Shown here one piece after another: positions 45,435 to 53,543 of a stretch of DNA of 64,000 nt. Both the position numbers and the translations under genes were made by a program. This stretch comes from G963667425 sp963667425 [NCBI: bacterium]. Lineage in GTDB: Bacteria; UBP6; UBA1177. Below the pieces are notes generated by a model. It ran no database searches. It was not told the origin of the DNA and saw only the letters and a program-made list of their open reading frames with translations. How positions within the stretch are numbered: position 1 is the first letter of the stretch; each line of letters starts with the position of its first letter. The stretch is taken from contig OY763407.1 in NCBI GenBank assembly GCA_963667425.1, forward strand, positions 372,001 to 436,000, written 5' to 3'.

Positions 45435-47210
45435 ATGGATATGATAAAACTTACAATAGACGGTAAAAACGTTGAGGTAGCAAAAGGAACTACCGTTCTT
45501 GAGGCCGCCCATTCCGTAGGAATAAAAATACCTACACTTTGCCATATGAATCTTGGAGATCTTAAATTTGTAAATAAATCTGCATCATGTCGTATATGCG
45601 TTGTAGAAATAGAAGGAAGAAGAAACCTTGCACCTGCATGTTCAACAGATGTTACAGAAGGAATGTTTATAAAAACACACTCAATAAGAGTTCTCAATGC
45701 AAGAAAGACGGTTCTTGAACTTCTTCTTTCAGACCATCCGAAAGATTGTCTTGTATGTAAAAAATCAGGAAACTGTGAACTTCAGGACCTTGCACAGGAT
45801 TTCGGTATAAGAGAAATACCATTCGATGCGAACTGTGCTGTAAGCACATACAGAAAAGACACATCTCCATCCATAATAAGAGATATGGACAAATGTGTAA
45901 TGTGCAGACGCTGCGAAACAATGTGTAATGAAGTACAGACAGTTGGTGCACTCTCAGGAATCAACAGAGGATTTGACAGTGTTGTAGCAACAGCATTTGA
46001 AATGAATCTTGAAGATTCTCCATGTACATTCTGCGGACAGTGCGTTGCAGTATGTCCGGTAGGAGCTCTTACAGAAGTTGACCACACATGGAAAGTTATT
46101 CAGGCAATAGCAGACCCTAAGAAGACAGTTCTCGTACAGACAGCTCCTGCAGTAAGAGTTGCACTCGGCGAAGAGTTCGGTATGGAACCAGGAACAATAG
46201 TAACAGGCAAAATGGCAGCAGCACTCAGAAAACTCGGATTCAACTATGTATTTGATACCGACTTCGCAGCTGACCTTACAATAATGGAAGAAGGAACAGA
46301 ATTCCTTGACAGACTTACACGCCATCTTAACGGAGACAAGAATGTAAAACTTCCAATACTCACATCATGCTGTCCGGCATGGGTAAACTTCTTTGAATAC
46401 AACTTCCCAGAACTCAAAGATATCCCATCAACAGCACGCTCGCCACAGCAGATGTTCGGACCAATCGCAAAAACATACTTTGCGGACAAACTCGGAATAA
46501 AAAGAGAAGACATGGTTGTCGTATCAGTTATGCCATGCGTAGCCAAAAAATACGAATGTACAAGACCTGAATTCTCAGTTAATGGTAATCCTGACGTTGA
46601 CTACTCAATAACGACAAGAGAACTTGCGCACCTTATAAAAGTTGCAAACATCGATTTCAACATGCTTGAAGATGAAGATTTCGACAGACCTCTCGGAGAA
46701 TCAACAGGAGCCGCAGTTATTTTCGGAGCAACAGGCGGAGTTATTGAAGCAGCAGTAAGAACAGCATACGAAGTTCATACAGGCAAAACACTTGACAACG
46801 TTGACTTCAAACAAATCCGTGGAATGGAAGGACTCCGTGAAGCAACAGTTGACATAGACGGACTTGAACTTAAAATTGGAATCGCACACGGACTTGGAAA
46901 TGCAAGAAAACTTCTTGAATGCATAGAATCAGGAGTATGTGACTACCATGCAATAGAAATCATGGCATGTCCAGGCGGATGTATCGGTGGAGCAGGACAG
47001 CCATATCATCATGGTGACTGTGAAATTCTCAAAAAGAGAACAGAAGCAATCTACCGTGAAGACGAAGGCAAACCAGTAAGAAAATCTCATGAAAACCCAT
47101 ACATAAAAGAACTTTATGAGAACTTTCTTGGAAAACCGCTTAGTGAGAAATCACACCACCTTCTTCATACTCACTACTTCGACAAGAAAGAAGTTATCGA
47201 AACAGAGTAA
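45435..47210 (+). CDS. hydA: [FeFe] hydrogenase catalytic subunit
   Basis: A 591-residue enzyme. N-terminal plant-type [2Fe-2S] domain (CHMNLG...CRICVVE), His-ligated [4Fe-4S] segment DHPKDCLVCKKSGNCEL, two [4Fe-4S] motifs (CVMCRRCETMC, CTFCGQCVAVCP), and the H-cluster domain with all three signatures: TSCCPAW (about 310), MPCVAKKYE (about 367) and MACPGGCIGGAGQP (about 510). The proton-relay Cys is present, so it should be active. This is a trimeric, group A3-like enzyme. It needs maturases HydEFG, which are not in this window. It ends the operon and is followed by a terminator. Confidence 0.96.
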   Translation: MDMIKLTIDGKNVEVAKGTTVLEAAHSVGIKIPTLCHMNLGDLKFVNKSASCRICVVEIEGRRNLAPACSTDVTEGMFIKTHSIRVLNARKTVLELLLSDHPKDCLVCKKSGNCELQDLAQDFGIREIPFDANCAVSTYRKDTSPSIIRDMDKCVMCRRCETMCNEVQTVGALSGINRGFDSVVATAFEMNLEDSPCTFCGQCVAVCPVGALTEVDHTWKVIQAIADPKKTVLVQTAPAVRVALGEEFGMEPGTIVTGKMAAALRKLGFNYVFDTDFAADLTIMEEGTEFLDRLTRHLNGDKNVKLPILTSCCPAWVNFFEYNFPELKDIPSTARSPQQMFGPIAKTYFADKLGIKREDMVVVSVMPCVAKKYECTRPEFSVNGNPDVDYSITTRELAHLIKVANIDFNMLEDEDFDRPLGESTGAAVIFGATGGVIEAAVRTAYEVHTGKTLDNVDFKQIRGMEGLREATVDIDGLELKIGIAHGLGNARKLLECIESGVCDYHAIEIMACPGGCIGGAGQPYHHGDCEILKKRTEAIYREDEGKPVRKSHENPYIKELYENFLGKPLSEKSHHLLHTHYFDKKEVIETE

Positions 47211-47232
47211 ACCAGGTTTACATAGTTTTTTA

Positions 47233-47260
47233 AGACCCCGCTAGCCGGGGTCTTTTTTTT
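47233..47260 (+). terminator. Rho-independent terminator of the hydrogenase operon
   Basis: AAGACCCCG (47233-47241) pairs with CGGGGTCTT across a four-base loop, followed by a run of T. A strong GC-rich hairpin in AT-rich surroundings. Confidence 0.93.
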
Positions 47261-47328
47261 AGCTGACAAAGTAACAGTAGTTTTATAAGTTACTATTATA
47301 TTTGCAGGAAGATAACGGTTTAATGAGT

Positions 47329-47460
47329 TTACTTGACTGGGATTATTACGAGGAATGCTTCTTCACCTTCTGTAGTTGAGTTTCCATCAAGATTTCCATA
47401 GGTATAACCTGTAAGATAAATATTATTATTTAAGATTAAGCCTCCTTTACAACATCTTCT
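47329..47460 (-). pseudogene. Decayed C-terminal fragment of an SBBP beta-propeller repeat protein
   Basis: Read on the minus strand, this stretch encodes about 43 residues ending in a stop, including NNIYLTGYTYGNLDGNSTTE and EEAFLVIIPVK. The YLTGYTYGNLDGN pattern is the seven-bladed beta-propeller (SBBP) repeat found in large secreted proteins. There is no start codon or ribosome site, and an in-frame stop lies just upstream (about 47464-47466). It is therefore a remnant, perhaps left by deletion or rearrangement between the hydrogenase operon and ssrA. The rest of the 47261-47573 gap holds two small hairpins (47469-47487, 47547-47563). Confidence 0.7.
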
Positions 47461-47573
47461 ACATTAGTGTAAGTTGGCTTAACTTACGGTCCACTTTTTT
47501 TCTTAAGGGTTCACTAGATGTTACACTTAGTTACCCATTCAATTACATGCTCAGAATGAGCATCGTTCAGGAT

Positions 47574-47926
47574 TGGTGGAGACGGCGGGAATCGAACCCG
47601 CGTCCAGCAAAGATTCAAATAAGCTTTCTACATGCTTAGTCTGATCTTATAGGTCTTTATCCTTTGTTCTACGTTCTCAGACGTGTTTTGAACAGGATGC
47701 AGTCTGTAATCTTAGCCTTTACTGCCAGACGATCAGTAAAAGAGCGCCCTCCTGTCTTAACGTCCTTGCCGTTCCGGAGGAAAAACGGGTCAGACGGTAG
47801 CATTAAGCTGCTACTAACAATTCGTTATCTGCGTTTCAACAGATTTTGCCGTTTATTAAAGTGGCCAACGGCGTCCACTGCATGCTTACTTATCCTAGCC
47901 TAAACTGTCGAAGCCATGTCGTCCCC
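47574..47926 (-). ncRNA. ssrA: Transfer-messenger RNA (tmRNA)
   Basis: A 353-base RNA that rescues stalled ribosomes. On the minus strand it begins GGGGACGACATGGCTTCGAC and ends with a tRNA-like T arm (GGTTCGATTCC) and an encoded CCA at 47574-47576. Acceptor ends pair: GGGGAC at the 5' end with GTCTCC near the 3' end. The tag-coding segment is the complement of 47803-47832 and encodes ADNELLVAA followed by TAA, with the usual hydrophobic LVAA-type end recognised by ClpXP. One-piece form, not the split alpha-proteobacterial or cyanobacterial type. Confidence 0.96.
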
Positions 47927-47950
47927 AACTGTCAAAGATCTTAAGCAAGA

Positions 47951-47978
47951 AATATACTTCGGTTTTTGATTTTGTCAA
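47951..47978 (-). promoter_or_regulatory. Promoter of ssrA
   Basis: Minus-strand TTGACA (complement of 47973-47978), 16-base spacer, TATATT (complement of 47951-47956). The predicted start is about 18 bases before the mature 5' end, leaving a short leader for RNase P to remove. Confidence 0.75.
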
Positions 47979-48089
47979 TTTGTTTTTTGCTTGTGAACTG
48001 TTTTAATTGCTTTTGAAAGTAGTTTGGTTTTTAGAAATTTGAAGCAAATTGTAAAGGTTTAAATCTTTTATAAAAACACTCTTTTTTTC

Positions 48090-48117
48090 TTGCTTTTGAT
48101 ATTGTGTAGGGTAAAAT
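48090..48117 (+). promoter_or_regulatory. Candidate promoter of the division and cell wall cluster
   Basis: TTGCTT (48090-48095), 16-base spacer, TAAAAT (48112-48117). Predicted start near 48123, which is downstream of the ATG at 48116 and supports a later mraZ start. Confidence 0.4.
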
Positions 48118-48152
48118 GTGGAGTATTTGTTATATAAAGTGGTTTATTGTGG
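48118..48152 (+). promoter_or_regulatory. Possible MraZ-binding GTGG repeats
   Basis: GTGG occurs at 48118, 48139 and 48149, spaced 21 and 10 bases, that is on one face of the helix. MraZ proteins bind short direct repeats containing TGG(G)/GTGG at about 10-base intervals in their own promoter region, so these may be autoregulatory boxes. Confidence 0.35.
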
Positions 48153-48631
48153 AAAAAAAGACGACGTTTCATGGCAGAAATTATTATAAAATTGATATTA
48201 AGGGTCGTCTCCCTTTTCCTGCGCAATGGTTTGAACCTCTTAATTTGAGGTTTGGAGAATCTCTTATTGTAGCCAGGGGTCTTTCTCACGATTCAAGGTA
48301 TCTTGAACTTTATTCTCCTTCAGGCTGGGCTGAAAAAATGGCTGATATTGAAGGTGCTTTTCCTGAGGGTGAGCTTAAAAGCAAAATTGTCCGCTGGTAT
48401 GTTTCAACTGCTGAATCTGTGGATCTTGACACTCAGAACAGAATAAGACTTCCTAAGCATCTTGCTGATTATGGAAAAGTTGATAAGGATGTTGTTCTTC
48501 TTGGCTGTGTGGATCGGATAGAGATTTGGGCTAAAGAACTTCTTGATGAAGTTGATACTCCAAGCAAGGATGATTTTGATCAGATTTTTGCTCTTCTTAA
48601 TGGTTATAAGGAAAAAAAGAACGATTTTTAA
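48149..48631 (+). CDS. mraZ: Transcriptional regulator MraZ
   Basis: A 160-residue AbrB-fold protein of the MraZ family, the regulator that opens division and cell wall clusters. The two family half-sites are seen as IDIKGRLPFPAQW (about 17-29) and LDTQNRIRLPKHL (about 99-111). The start is uncertain: GTG 48149 (VEKKTTFHG) is preferred because the likely transcription start falls after the ATG at 48116, and AAGTGG lies at a usable distance. It is 15 bases before rsmH. Confidence 0.85.
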   Translation: MEKKTTFHGRNYYKIDIKGRLPFPAQWFEPLNLRFGESLIVARGLSHDSRYLELYSPSGWAEKMADIEGAFPEGELKSKIVRWYVSTAESVDLDTQNRIRLPKHLADYGKVDKDVVLLGCVDRIEIWAKELLDEVDTPSKDDFDQIFALLNGYKEKKNDF

Positions 48632-48646
48632 TTTTATTGAGGGTTT

Positions 48647-49540
48647 ATGTTTAGTCATCTTCCTGTAATGCCTAACGAGGTTCTGGATTTACTTTCTGTT
48701 GAAAATCCATTTCTTTATGTTGATTTTACTTCTGGTGGCGGCGGACATGCAGAGCTTTTCTTTAATAAGTATCCGAATATGAGACTTCTTCTGCTTGATA
48801 GGGATGAAGATGCTATAGTTCACCTTAAAAATAAGTTTGCCGGTGAAAATAGGGTTATTGTAGCCCATTATGCTTCTTCGGAGCTTGAAAAGGTTTTGTT
48901 TTTAACAAAAAACAGAGGTGCAGATATTATTCTTGGAGATCTTGGAGTCAGTTCATATCAGTTTGATGAGGGTGAAAGAGGTTTTTCTTTCCGCTTTGAT
49001 GCTTTCATGGATATGAGAATGGATAGAACTAAAGGTTTTACAGCTGTTGAAATGCTTAAAGATATTGATGAAAAAGAACTTGTATGGGTTTTAAGTAACT
49101 ATGGTGAAGAGAGGGAATCTAAAAGAGTTGCCGCTCTTTTAAAAAAACTTGCTGCTGAAGGTGAGACTTCAACTGTTAAGTTTGCTGAGGAGATTGTTAA
49201 AATAAAAAAGCATTCGAAATCTAAAATTCATCCTGCTACTCAGGTTTTTCAGGCGTTGAGAATTGCTGTTAACGGTGAGATGGAGGAGCTCGACAAAATG
49301 CTTGAAAGTGGTTTTGAAAAGCTTATGCCTTGTGGAAAAATGGGGTTTATAACTTTTCATTCTCTTGAAGATAGAAAGGTTAAACGTTTTTTTCAGTCTC
49401 TCAGAGAAGGTGATCCGCTGACTGGACAGCCTTTGAATGATATCAATATCTTAAAGGCTATTTCTCCTTCTGATGAGGAATGCAGGGAAAATCCAAGGTC
49501 CAGAAGCGCAAAGCTTAGAGTTGTAAAGAAATTAAGTTAA
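48647..49540 (+). CDS. rsmH: 16S rRNA (cytosine1402-N4)-methyltransferase
   Basis: A 297-residue SAM-dependent methyltransferase (MraW). HLPVMPNEVLDLL at the start, DFTSGGGGHAELF (SAM motif I, about 26), ADIILGDLGVSSYQFDEGERGFSF and the C-terminal SRSAKLRVVKK are diagnostic. It modifies the ribosomal P-site base C1402. Second gene of the cluster, as usual. Confidence 0.97.
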   Translation: MFSHLPVMPNEVLDLLSVENPFLYVDFTSGGGGHAELFFNKYPNMRLLLLDRDEDAIVHLKNKFAGENRVIVAHYASSELEKVLFLTKNRGADIILGDLGVSSYQFDEGERGFSFRFDAFMDMRMDRTKGFTAVEMLKDIDEKELVWVLSNYGEERESKRVAALLKKLAAEGETSTVKFAEEIVKIKKHSKSKIHPATQVFQALRIAVNGEMEELDKMLESGFEKLMPCGKMGFITFHSLEDRKVKRFFQSLREGDPLTGQPLNDINILKAISPSDEECRENPRSRSAKLRVVKKLS

Positions 49541-49563
49541 TAATATATAAAAAGGGGGACGTT

Positions 49564-49923
49564 ATGGCAGGTTTTGTCGGGGTAAGAGGCAATGTCGGAA
49601 GCAGGACTGGTGAAGGTCGTTTTTTTGTTCTTAGAAAGGCAAGAGTCAGACTTGAAGCTCTTTTTTCACTGGAAATAATAGCTTTTTCTGTGGCTTTGCT
49701 GCTTATTATGTTTTTTATGTTTTTAAATGCCTATACAAAATCTGTTGTTCACAGTCAGTCCATAACTATAAGAGAAAAAATAGATTCAAACAGAGAACTT
49801 AATCTTATGAAAAAAGATTATGAAAGCTCTTATATAGAAAAGATTTCTCCTGCAGCTCTCATGAAAAAAGCAGAAAATGAGGATTTCAAGGTTGCTTCAA
49901 AAGAAAAGATATTGTCCTTCTAA
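49564..49923 (+). CDS. ftsL: FtsL-like cell division membrane protein
   Basis: A 119-residue bitopic protein with a cytoplasmic N-terminus, one membrane segment (about 38-58, IIAFSVALLLIMFFMF) and a short periplasmic heptad-like region. Sequence conservation in FtsL is low, so the call rests on size, topology and position between rsmH and ftsI. It would bridge FtsB/FtsQ and the FtsW-FtsI synthase. The ATG follows a strong AAGGGGG. Confidence 0.75.
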   Translation: MAGFVGVRGNVGSRTGEGRFFVLRKARVRLEALFSLEIIAFSVALLLIMFFMFLNAYTKSVVHSQSITIREKIDSNRELNLMKKDYESSYIEKISPAALMKKAENEDFKVASKEKILSF

Positions 49924-49937
49924 AAAGAAGGTAGTAA

Positions 49938-52085
49938 ATGAGCTTAGAATACAGAAGTGAGAAAATCTGGATAGTTATATTTTCTGTTGTTTGTTTTGTC
50001 TGCATTTCTGTTCTTGTTTACAGGCTTTATTTTTTTCAAATAAGTAAGCATGAAGAGCTTGGTAAATATGCAAGAGAAACCAGTGTCGTAAAGGTTGTAA
50101 AAGGTAAAAGAGGAACTATTTACGATAGAAATGGTGAAATCTTTGCTATGTCTGAGCCTAAAGTTGATGTGGCTGTGGATCCTGTTGTCATGAAACATAA
50201 AGATGACATGTCTGATATTCTTTCTGAAATTGTTGACAGAGATAAAAAGGAAATACGTAAGATTTTTGATAAAAAAGGTCATTTTTTCTACATAAAAAAA
50301 GATATAAATTACAAAGCAGCCAAGAATTTTAAGGATAAGAGAGATTCGTTTGTTAATGAAATCAGAAATCTGAGAGAAGACAAAGCTTTTCGTAAATATT
50401 TGAAGATTGTTAAAAATGGTGTTGATAAAAATACCGAAATTCCTGGCATTGATATTGAATCCATGAGTAAAAAATATTTCAGATATGAATATTTAAAGGA
50501 AATTATTGATGATTTCAGGCTGGTTATCCTTATTGACGGTTATAAAAGAGCTTATCCTCAAAAAGAGATGCTTGCTAATGTTTTAGGTTTTGTAAGAAAA
50601 TCTGATGATAAAGGTCTCGAAGGTCTTGAAATGTCTTTTGATGACTATCTTAAAGGAAAGGAAAGAGAAGTCAGACGTTTTAGAGTGCCTAAAAAAGGCG
50701 CTGCTGCAATTGAAATTGAGAAGGAACTTGAAGATAGTTCAGGTTATGACCTTTATACAACTATAGATTCCCGTATTCAGCTGGTTGCTGAAGAAGAGAT
50801 ATCAAAAATGGTTAAAAAAACTAAAGCTATCTGGGGCGGTGTCGTTATTATGGACCCTTCTAATGGTCAGATTCTTGCTATGGCAAATTATCCGACTTTT
50901 GACCCCGCAAGATATAGTAAATTTTCCCCTAAAGAGCGGCGAAATTATTCTGTAGGCAATCTTTTTGAGCCTGGTTCAACTATGAAGATTTTTTCAATTC
51001 TTGCTGCTATGAATGAAGGTCTTGTAAAAGATAACGAGCTTTTTAGCGGTCATAATGGTCGTTTTAATTACGGAAAACGCTGGATTAGAGATCATAAGTT
51101 TATTCCGTGGATGACTGTAAGAGATATTGTTGTAAATTCAAGTAATATTGGTACTGTTCAGATAGTTGACAGGCTTGATTCTCCTAAACTTTTCGACTAC
51201 TTTGAAAAATTTGGCTTTAATGGTAAAACTGAGGTTAAAATACCAGGTGAATCTTACCGTCCAATAAGATCATACAAAAAATGGTATCCTATTGATAAAG
51301 CTAACTTGAGTTTTGGTCAGGGGCTTTCTGTAAATATGCTTCATATGGTGAGAGCTCTTTCAACACTTGTAAATGGCGGTTATCTGTGGCATCCTACAAT
51401 TGTTGATAAGATTGTTGACACAAGCAGTTCGAAAATAGTCTATCAGAAAATTCCTGAGCCGGTTAAATTAAATCTTTCAAATGATATTTCACGTAAAATG
51501 GTGAGTATGCTTGAAGATGTTGTTGAAAATGGTACAGGAAAAGCGGCAGGAATAAAAGGTGTTTCTGTAATGGGTAAGACTGGAACATCTCAAAAATATG
51601 ATGCATCTATAAGAAAATACAGCTGGAATGATGTTGTCTGTTCTTTTCTGGGAGCTGTCCCTTCAGAAAACCCTAAAATGGTTATGATGGTTGTTGTTGA
51701 TCAGCCTGAAGGTCATGAGTTTGGCAGTACAACAGCTGCACCTGTTTTTGGTAATATTGCTAAAAGAGTTCTTCCAATGATGGGAATTTATCTTGAAAGT
51801 GGAGAAAACCTTTCCGTTTCTCTTCCTGAAATGGAAATGGATGATCTCAGTGAACATATTTCAGAAAATGAAGATGGAACATCGAAGCCTTTTGATCTTG
51901 TTCCTGTTCCTAAATTTACAGGTTTAAAGGTTAGTGATGCTGTTGTGGCTGCTAACAAATCAGGACTTGAAATAACTTTGGTAGGTTCAGGCGAAGATAT
52001 AATAAAATCTCAGTATCCTGATGCAGGAGATAAGGTTTTATATGGAACTTCCGTTACTATTGAAATTGAAGAGAAGGGGGATTAA
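49938..52085 (+). CDS. ftsI: Septal peptidoglycan transpeptidase (penicillin-binding protein) with PASTA domain
   Basis: A 715-residue class B penicillin-binding protein. Membrane anchor about 11-30, dimerisation region with VKGKRGTIYDRNG (about 54), transpeptidase domain with the active-site serine in GSTMK (Ser 347, Lys 350), SSN motif in VVNSSNIGT and KTG in GKTGTSQ (about 547). A C-terminal PASTA domain (about 652-713, VPKFTGLKVSDAVVAA) is present, a feature of FtsI/SpoVD forms in Gram-positive bacteria and several diderm phyla but not of E. coli FtsI. It works with FtsW, encoded 5 kb downstream. Confidence 0.94.
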   Translation: MSLEYRSEKIWIVIFSVVCFVCISVLVYRLYFFQISKHEELGKYARETSVVKVVKGKRGTIYDRNGEIFAMSEPKVDVAVDPVVMKHKDDMSDILSEIVDRDKKEIRKIFDKKGHFFYIKKDINYKAAKNFKDKRDSFVNEIRNLREDKAFRKYLKIVKNGVDKNTEIPGIDIESMSKKYFRYEYLKEIIDDFRLVILIDGYKRAYPQKEMLANVLGFVRKSDDKGLEGLEMSFDDYLKGKEREVRRFRVPKKGAAAIEIEKELEDSSGYDLYTTIDSRIQLVAEEEISKMVKKTKAIWGGVVIMDPSNGQILAMANYPTFDPARYSKFSPKERRNYSVGNLFEPGSTMKIFSILAAMNEGLVKDNELFSGHNGRFNYGKRWIRDHKFIPWMTVRDIVVNSSNIGTVQIVDRLDSPKLFDYFEKFGFNGKTEVKIPGESYRPIRSYKKWYPIDKANLSFGQGLSVNMLHMVRALSTLVNGGYLWHPTIVDKIVDTSSSKIVYQKIPEPVKLNLSNDISRKMVSMLEDVVENGTGKAAGIKGVSVMGKTGTSQKYDASIRKYSWNDVVCSFLGAVPSENPKMVMMVVVDQPEGHEFGSTTAAPVFGNIAKRVLPMMGIYLESGENLSVSLPEMEMDDLSEHISENEDGTSKPFDLVPVPKFTGLKVSDAVVAANKSGLEITLVGSGEDIIKSQYPDAGDKVLYGTSVTIEIEEKGD

Positions 52086-53543
52086 TTGAAGCTCAGTGAT
52101 ATTTTAAAAATTCTTAAAGATGAGCTTTATGATTTTAAGGAATTAACTGAAGACATTGAGATTAATAAAGCTACCGTTTCATCTCTTTCTGTTGATAAAA
52201 CAGCTCTCTTTTTTGCTGTAAAAGGGTCAAACAGGGATGGACATGATTTTATAGATGATGTTTTTGCAAAAGGTGTTCCTGCTGTTATTGGTGAGAAGGC
52301 GCTTGATATTTCGAATTATTATCGTGTCAAAGATGTCCGCAAAGCTGCTGCCAAGATTATGCCTGAAATTTATGGAAATCCTCAGAAAAAAATGAGTTTT
52401 ATAGGCATTACTGGAACTAATGGAAAGACAACCACTTCTTATATAATGGATCATATTCTTGGAAGCGAAATAAAAACAGGTCTTATCGGAACTGTTCAGT
52501 ATAAATTTGCAGATAAAATAGTTAAGGCTCCGAATACTACACCATTTATATGGGATTGGTATGATCTGCTTTACAATATGAATATAAGCGGAGTAAAAAC
52601 CGTTGTCTCCGAAATCAGCTCTCATGCTCTGGCTCAGGACAGAATTAAAGGAACAATGTTTGATGTTGCTGTTTTTACTAATTTTACAAGAGATCATATT
52701 GATTTTCATGAAAATGAGGAGAATTATTTTTCTGCCAAGAAAAAGCTTTTTACCAGTTATTTTAAAGAGTCAGGATTTGCAGTTATAAATATTGATGATG
52801 CAAAAGGCTGTGAACTTTTGGAGAGTCTTAAAGGAAAAAAGTGTATTACTTATTCAATGAAAAAAAATAATGCAGACCTTCATGTAGTTTCATATGATTA
52901 TAATCTTGAAGGTTCTGAAGGTATTTTGAATTTTAAGGGAAAAGAATATCCTTTTAAGTTCAGACTCCCCGGAGAGTTCAATATTTATAATATGATGGCA
53001 GCTATTCTTGCAGTTACTCCGTTTATTTCATTTAAAAAAGCTTTAAAGCTAGCAGGAGAAAAGGTTTTTGTGCCCGGAAGACTTGAAAAGGTCGGAGAGA
53101 AAGGACGTTTTTATATTGATTATGCGCATACACCTGATGCTCTTGAAAATGTTATTAAAACTCTTATTCCTCTAAAAATGGGGGGAAAGATAATAACAGT
53201 TTTTGGTGCAGGCGGAGACAGGGACAAAGGTAAAAGACCTTTAATGGGAAAAATTGCGAGTGAATTAAGTGATTTTATTATTGTTACCGATGATAATCCA
53301 AGAACTGAAAATCCTGATATGATAATAAAAGATATATTGTCCGGCATTGATACAAATGATATTTGTGTCGAGCGGGATAGAAAAAGTGCTATAGCAAAGG
53401 CTGTGAAAATTTCCAGAAAGAATGATATTGTTCTTGTTGCCGGTAAAGGTCATGAGGACTACCAGATTATTGGAACAGTTAAACATCATTTTTCAGACAG
53501 AGAAACAATATTGGAACTGCTTGGAGAAAATAATGATAAGTAG
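52086..53543 (+). CDS. murE: UDP-MurNAc-tripeptide synthetase (MurE)
   Basis: A 485-residue Mur ligase that adds the third amino acid of the stem peptide. ATP site GITGTNGKTTTSY (about 112-124). The DNPR motif in TDDNPRTENP (about 402) is the signature of meso-diaminopimelate specificity, so the wall is probably DAP-type. The start is TTG, directly after the ftsI stop region, with AAGGGGG at good distance. Overlaps murF by 11 bases. Confidence 0.95.
   Translation: MKLSDILKILKDELYDFKELTEDIEINKATVSSLSVDKTALFFAVKGSNRDGHDFIDDVFAKGVPAVIGEKALDISNYYRVKDVRKAAAKIMPEIYGNPQKKMSFIGITGTNGKTTTSYIMDHILGSEIKTGLIGTVQYKFADKIVKAPNTTPFIWDWYDLLYNMNISGVKTVVSEISSHALAQDRIKGTMFDVAVFTNFTRDHIDFHENEENYFSAKKKLFTSYFKESGFAVINIDDAKGCELLESLKGKKCITYSMKKNNADLHVVSYDYNLEGSEGILNFKGKEYPFKFRLPGEFNIYNMMAAILAVTPFISFKKALKLAGEKVFVPGRLEKVGEKGRFYIDYAHTPDALENVIKTLIPLKMGGKIITVFGAGGDRDKGKRPLMGKIASELSDFIIVTDDNPRTENPDMIIKDILSGIDTNDICVERDRKSAIAKAVKISRKNDIVLVAGKGHEDYQIIGTVKHHFSDRETILELLGENNDK

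Noticed and set aside
47574-47640. tRNA gene at the T-arm-like sequence
   Set aside because: The T arm and CCA belong to tmRNA; the matching acceptor end is 350 bases away with the tag-coding segment in between.
48116-48148. ATG at 48116 as the mraZ start
   Set aside because: It overlaps the probable -10 element and adds residues not typical of MraZ; GTG 48149 fits better, though this is not certain.
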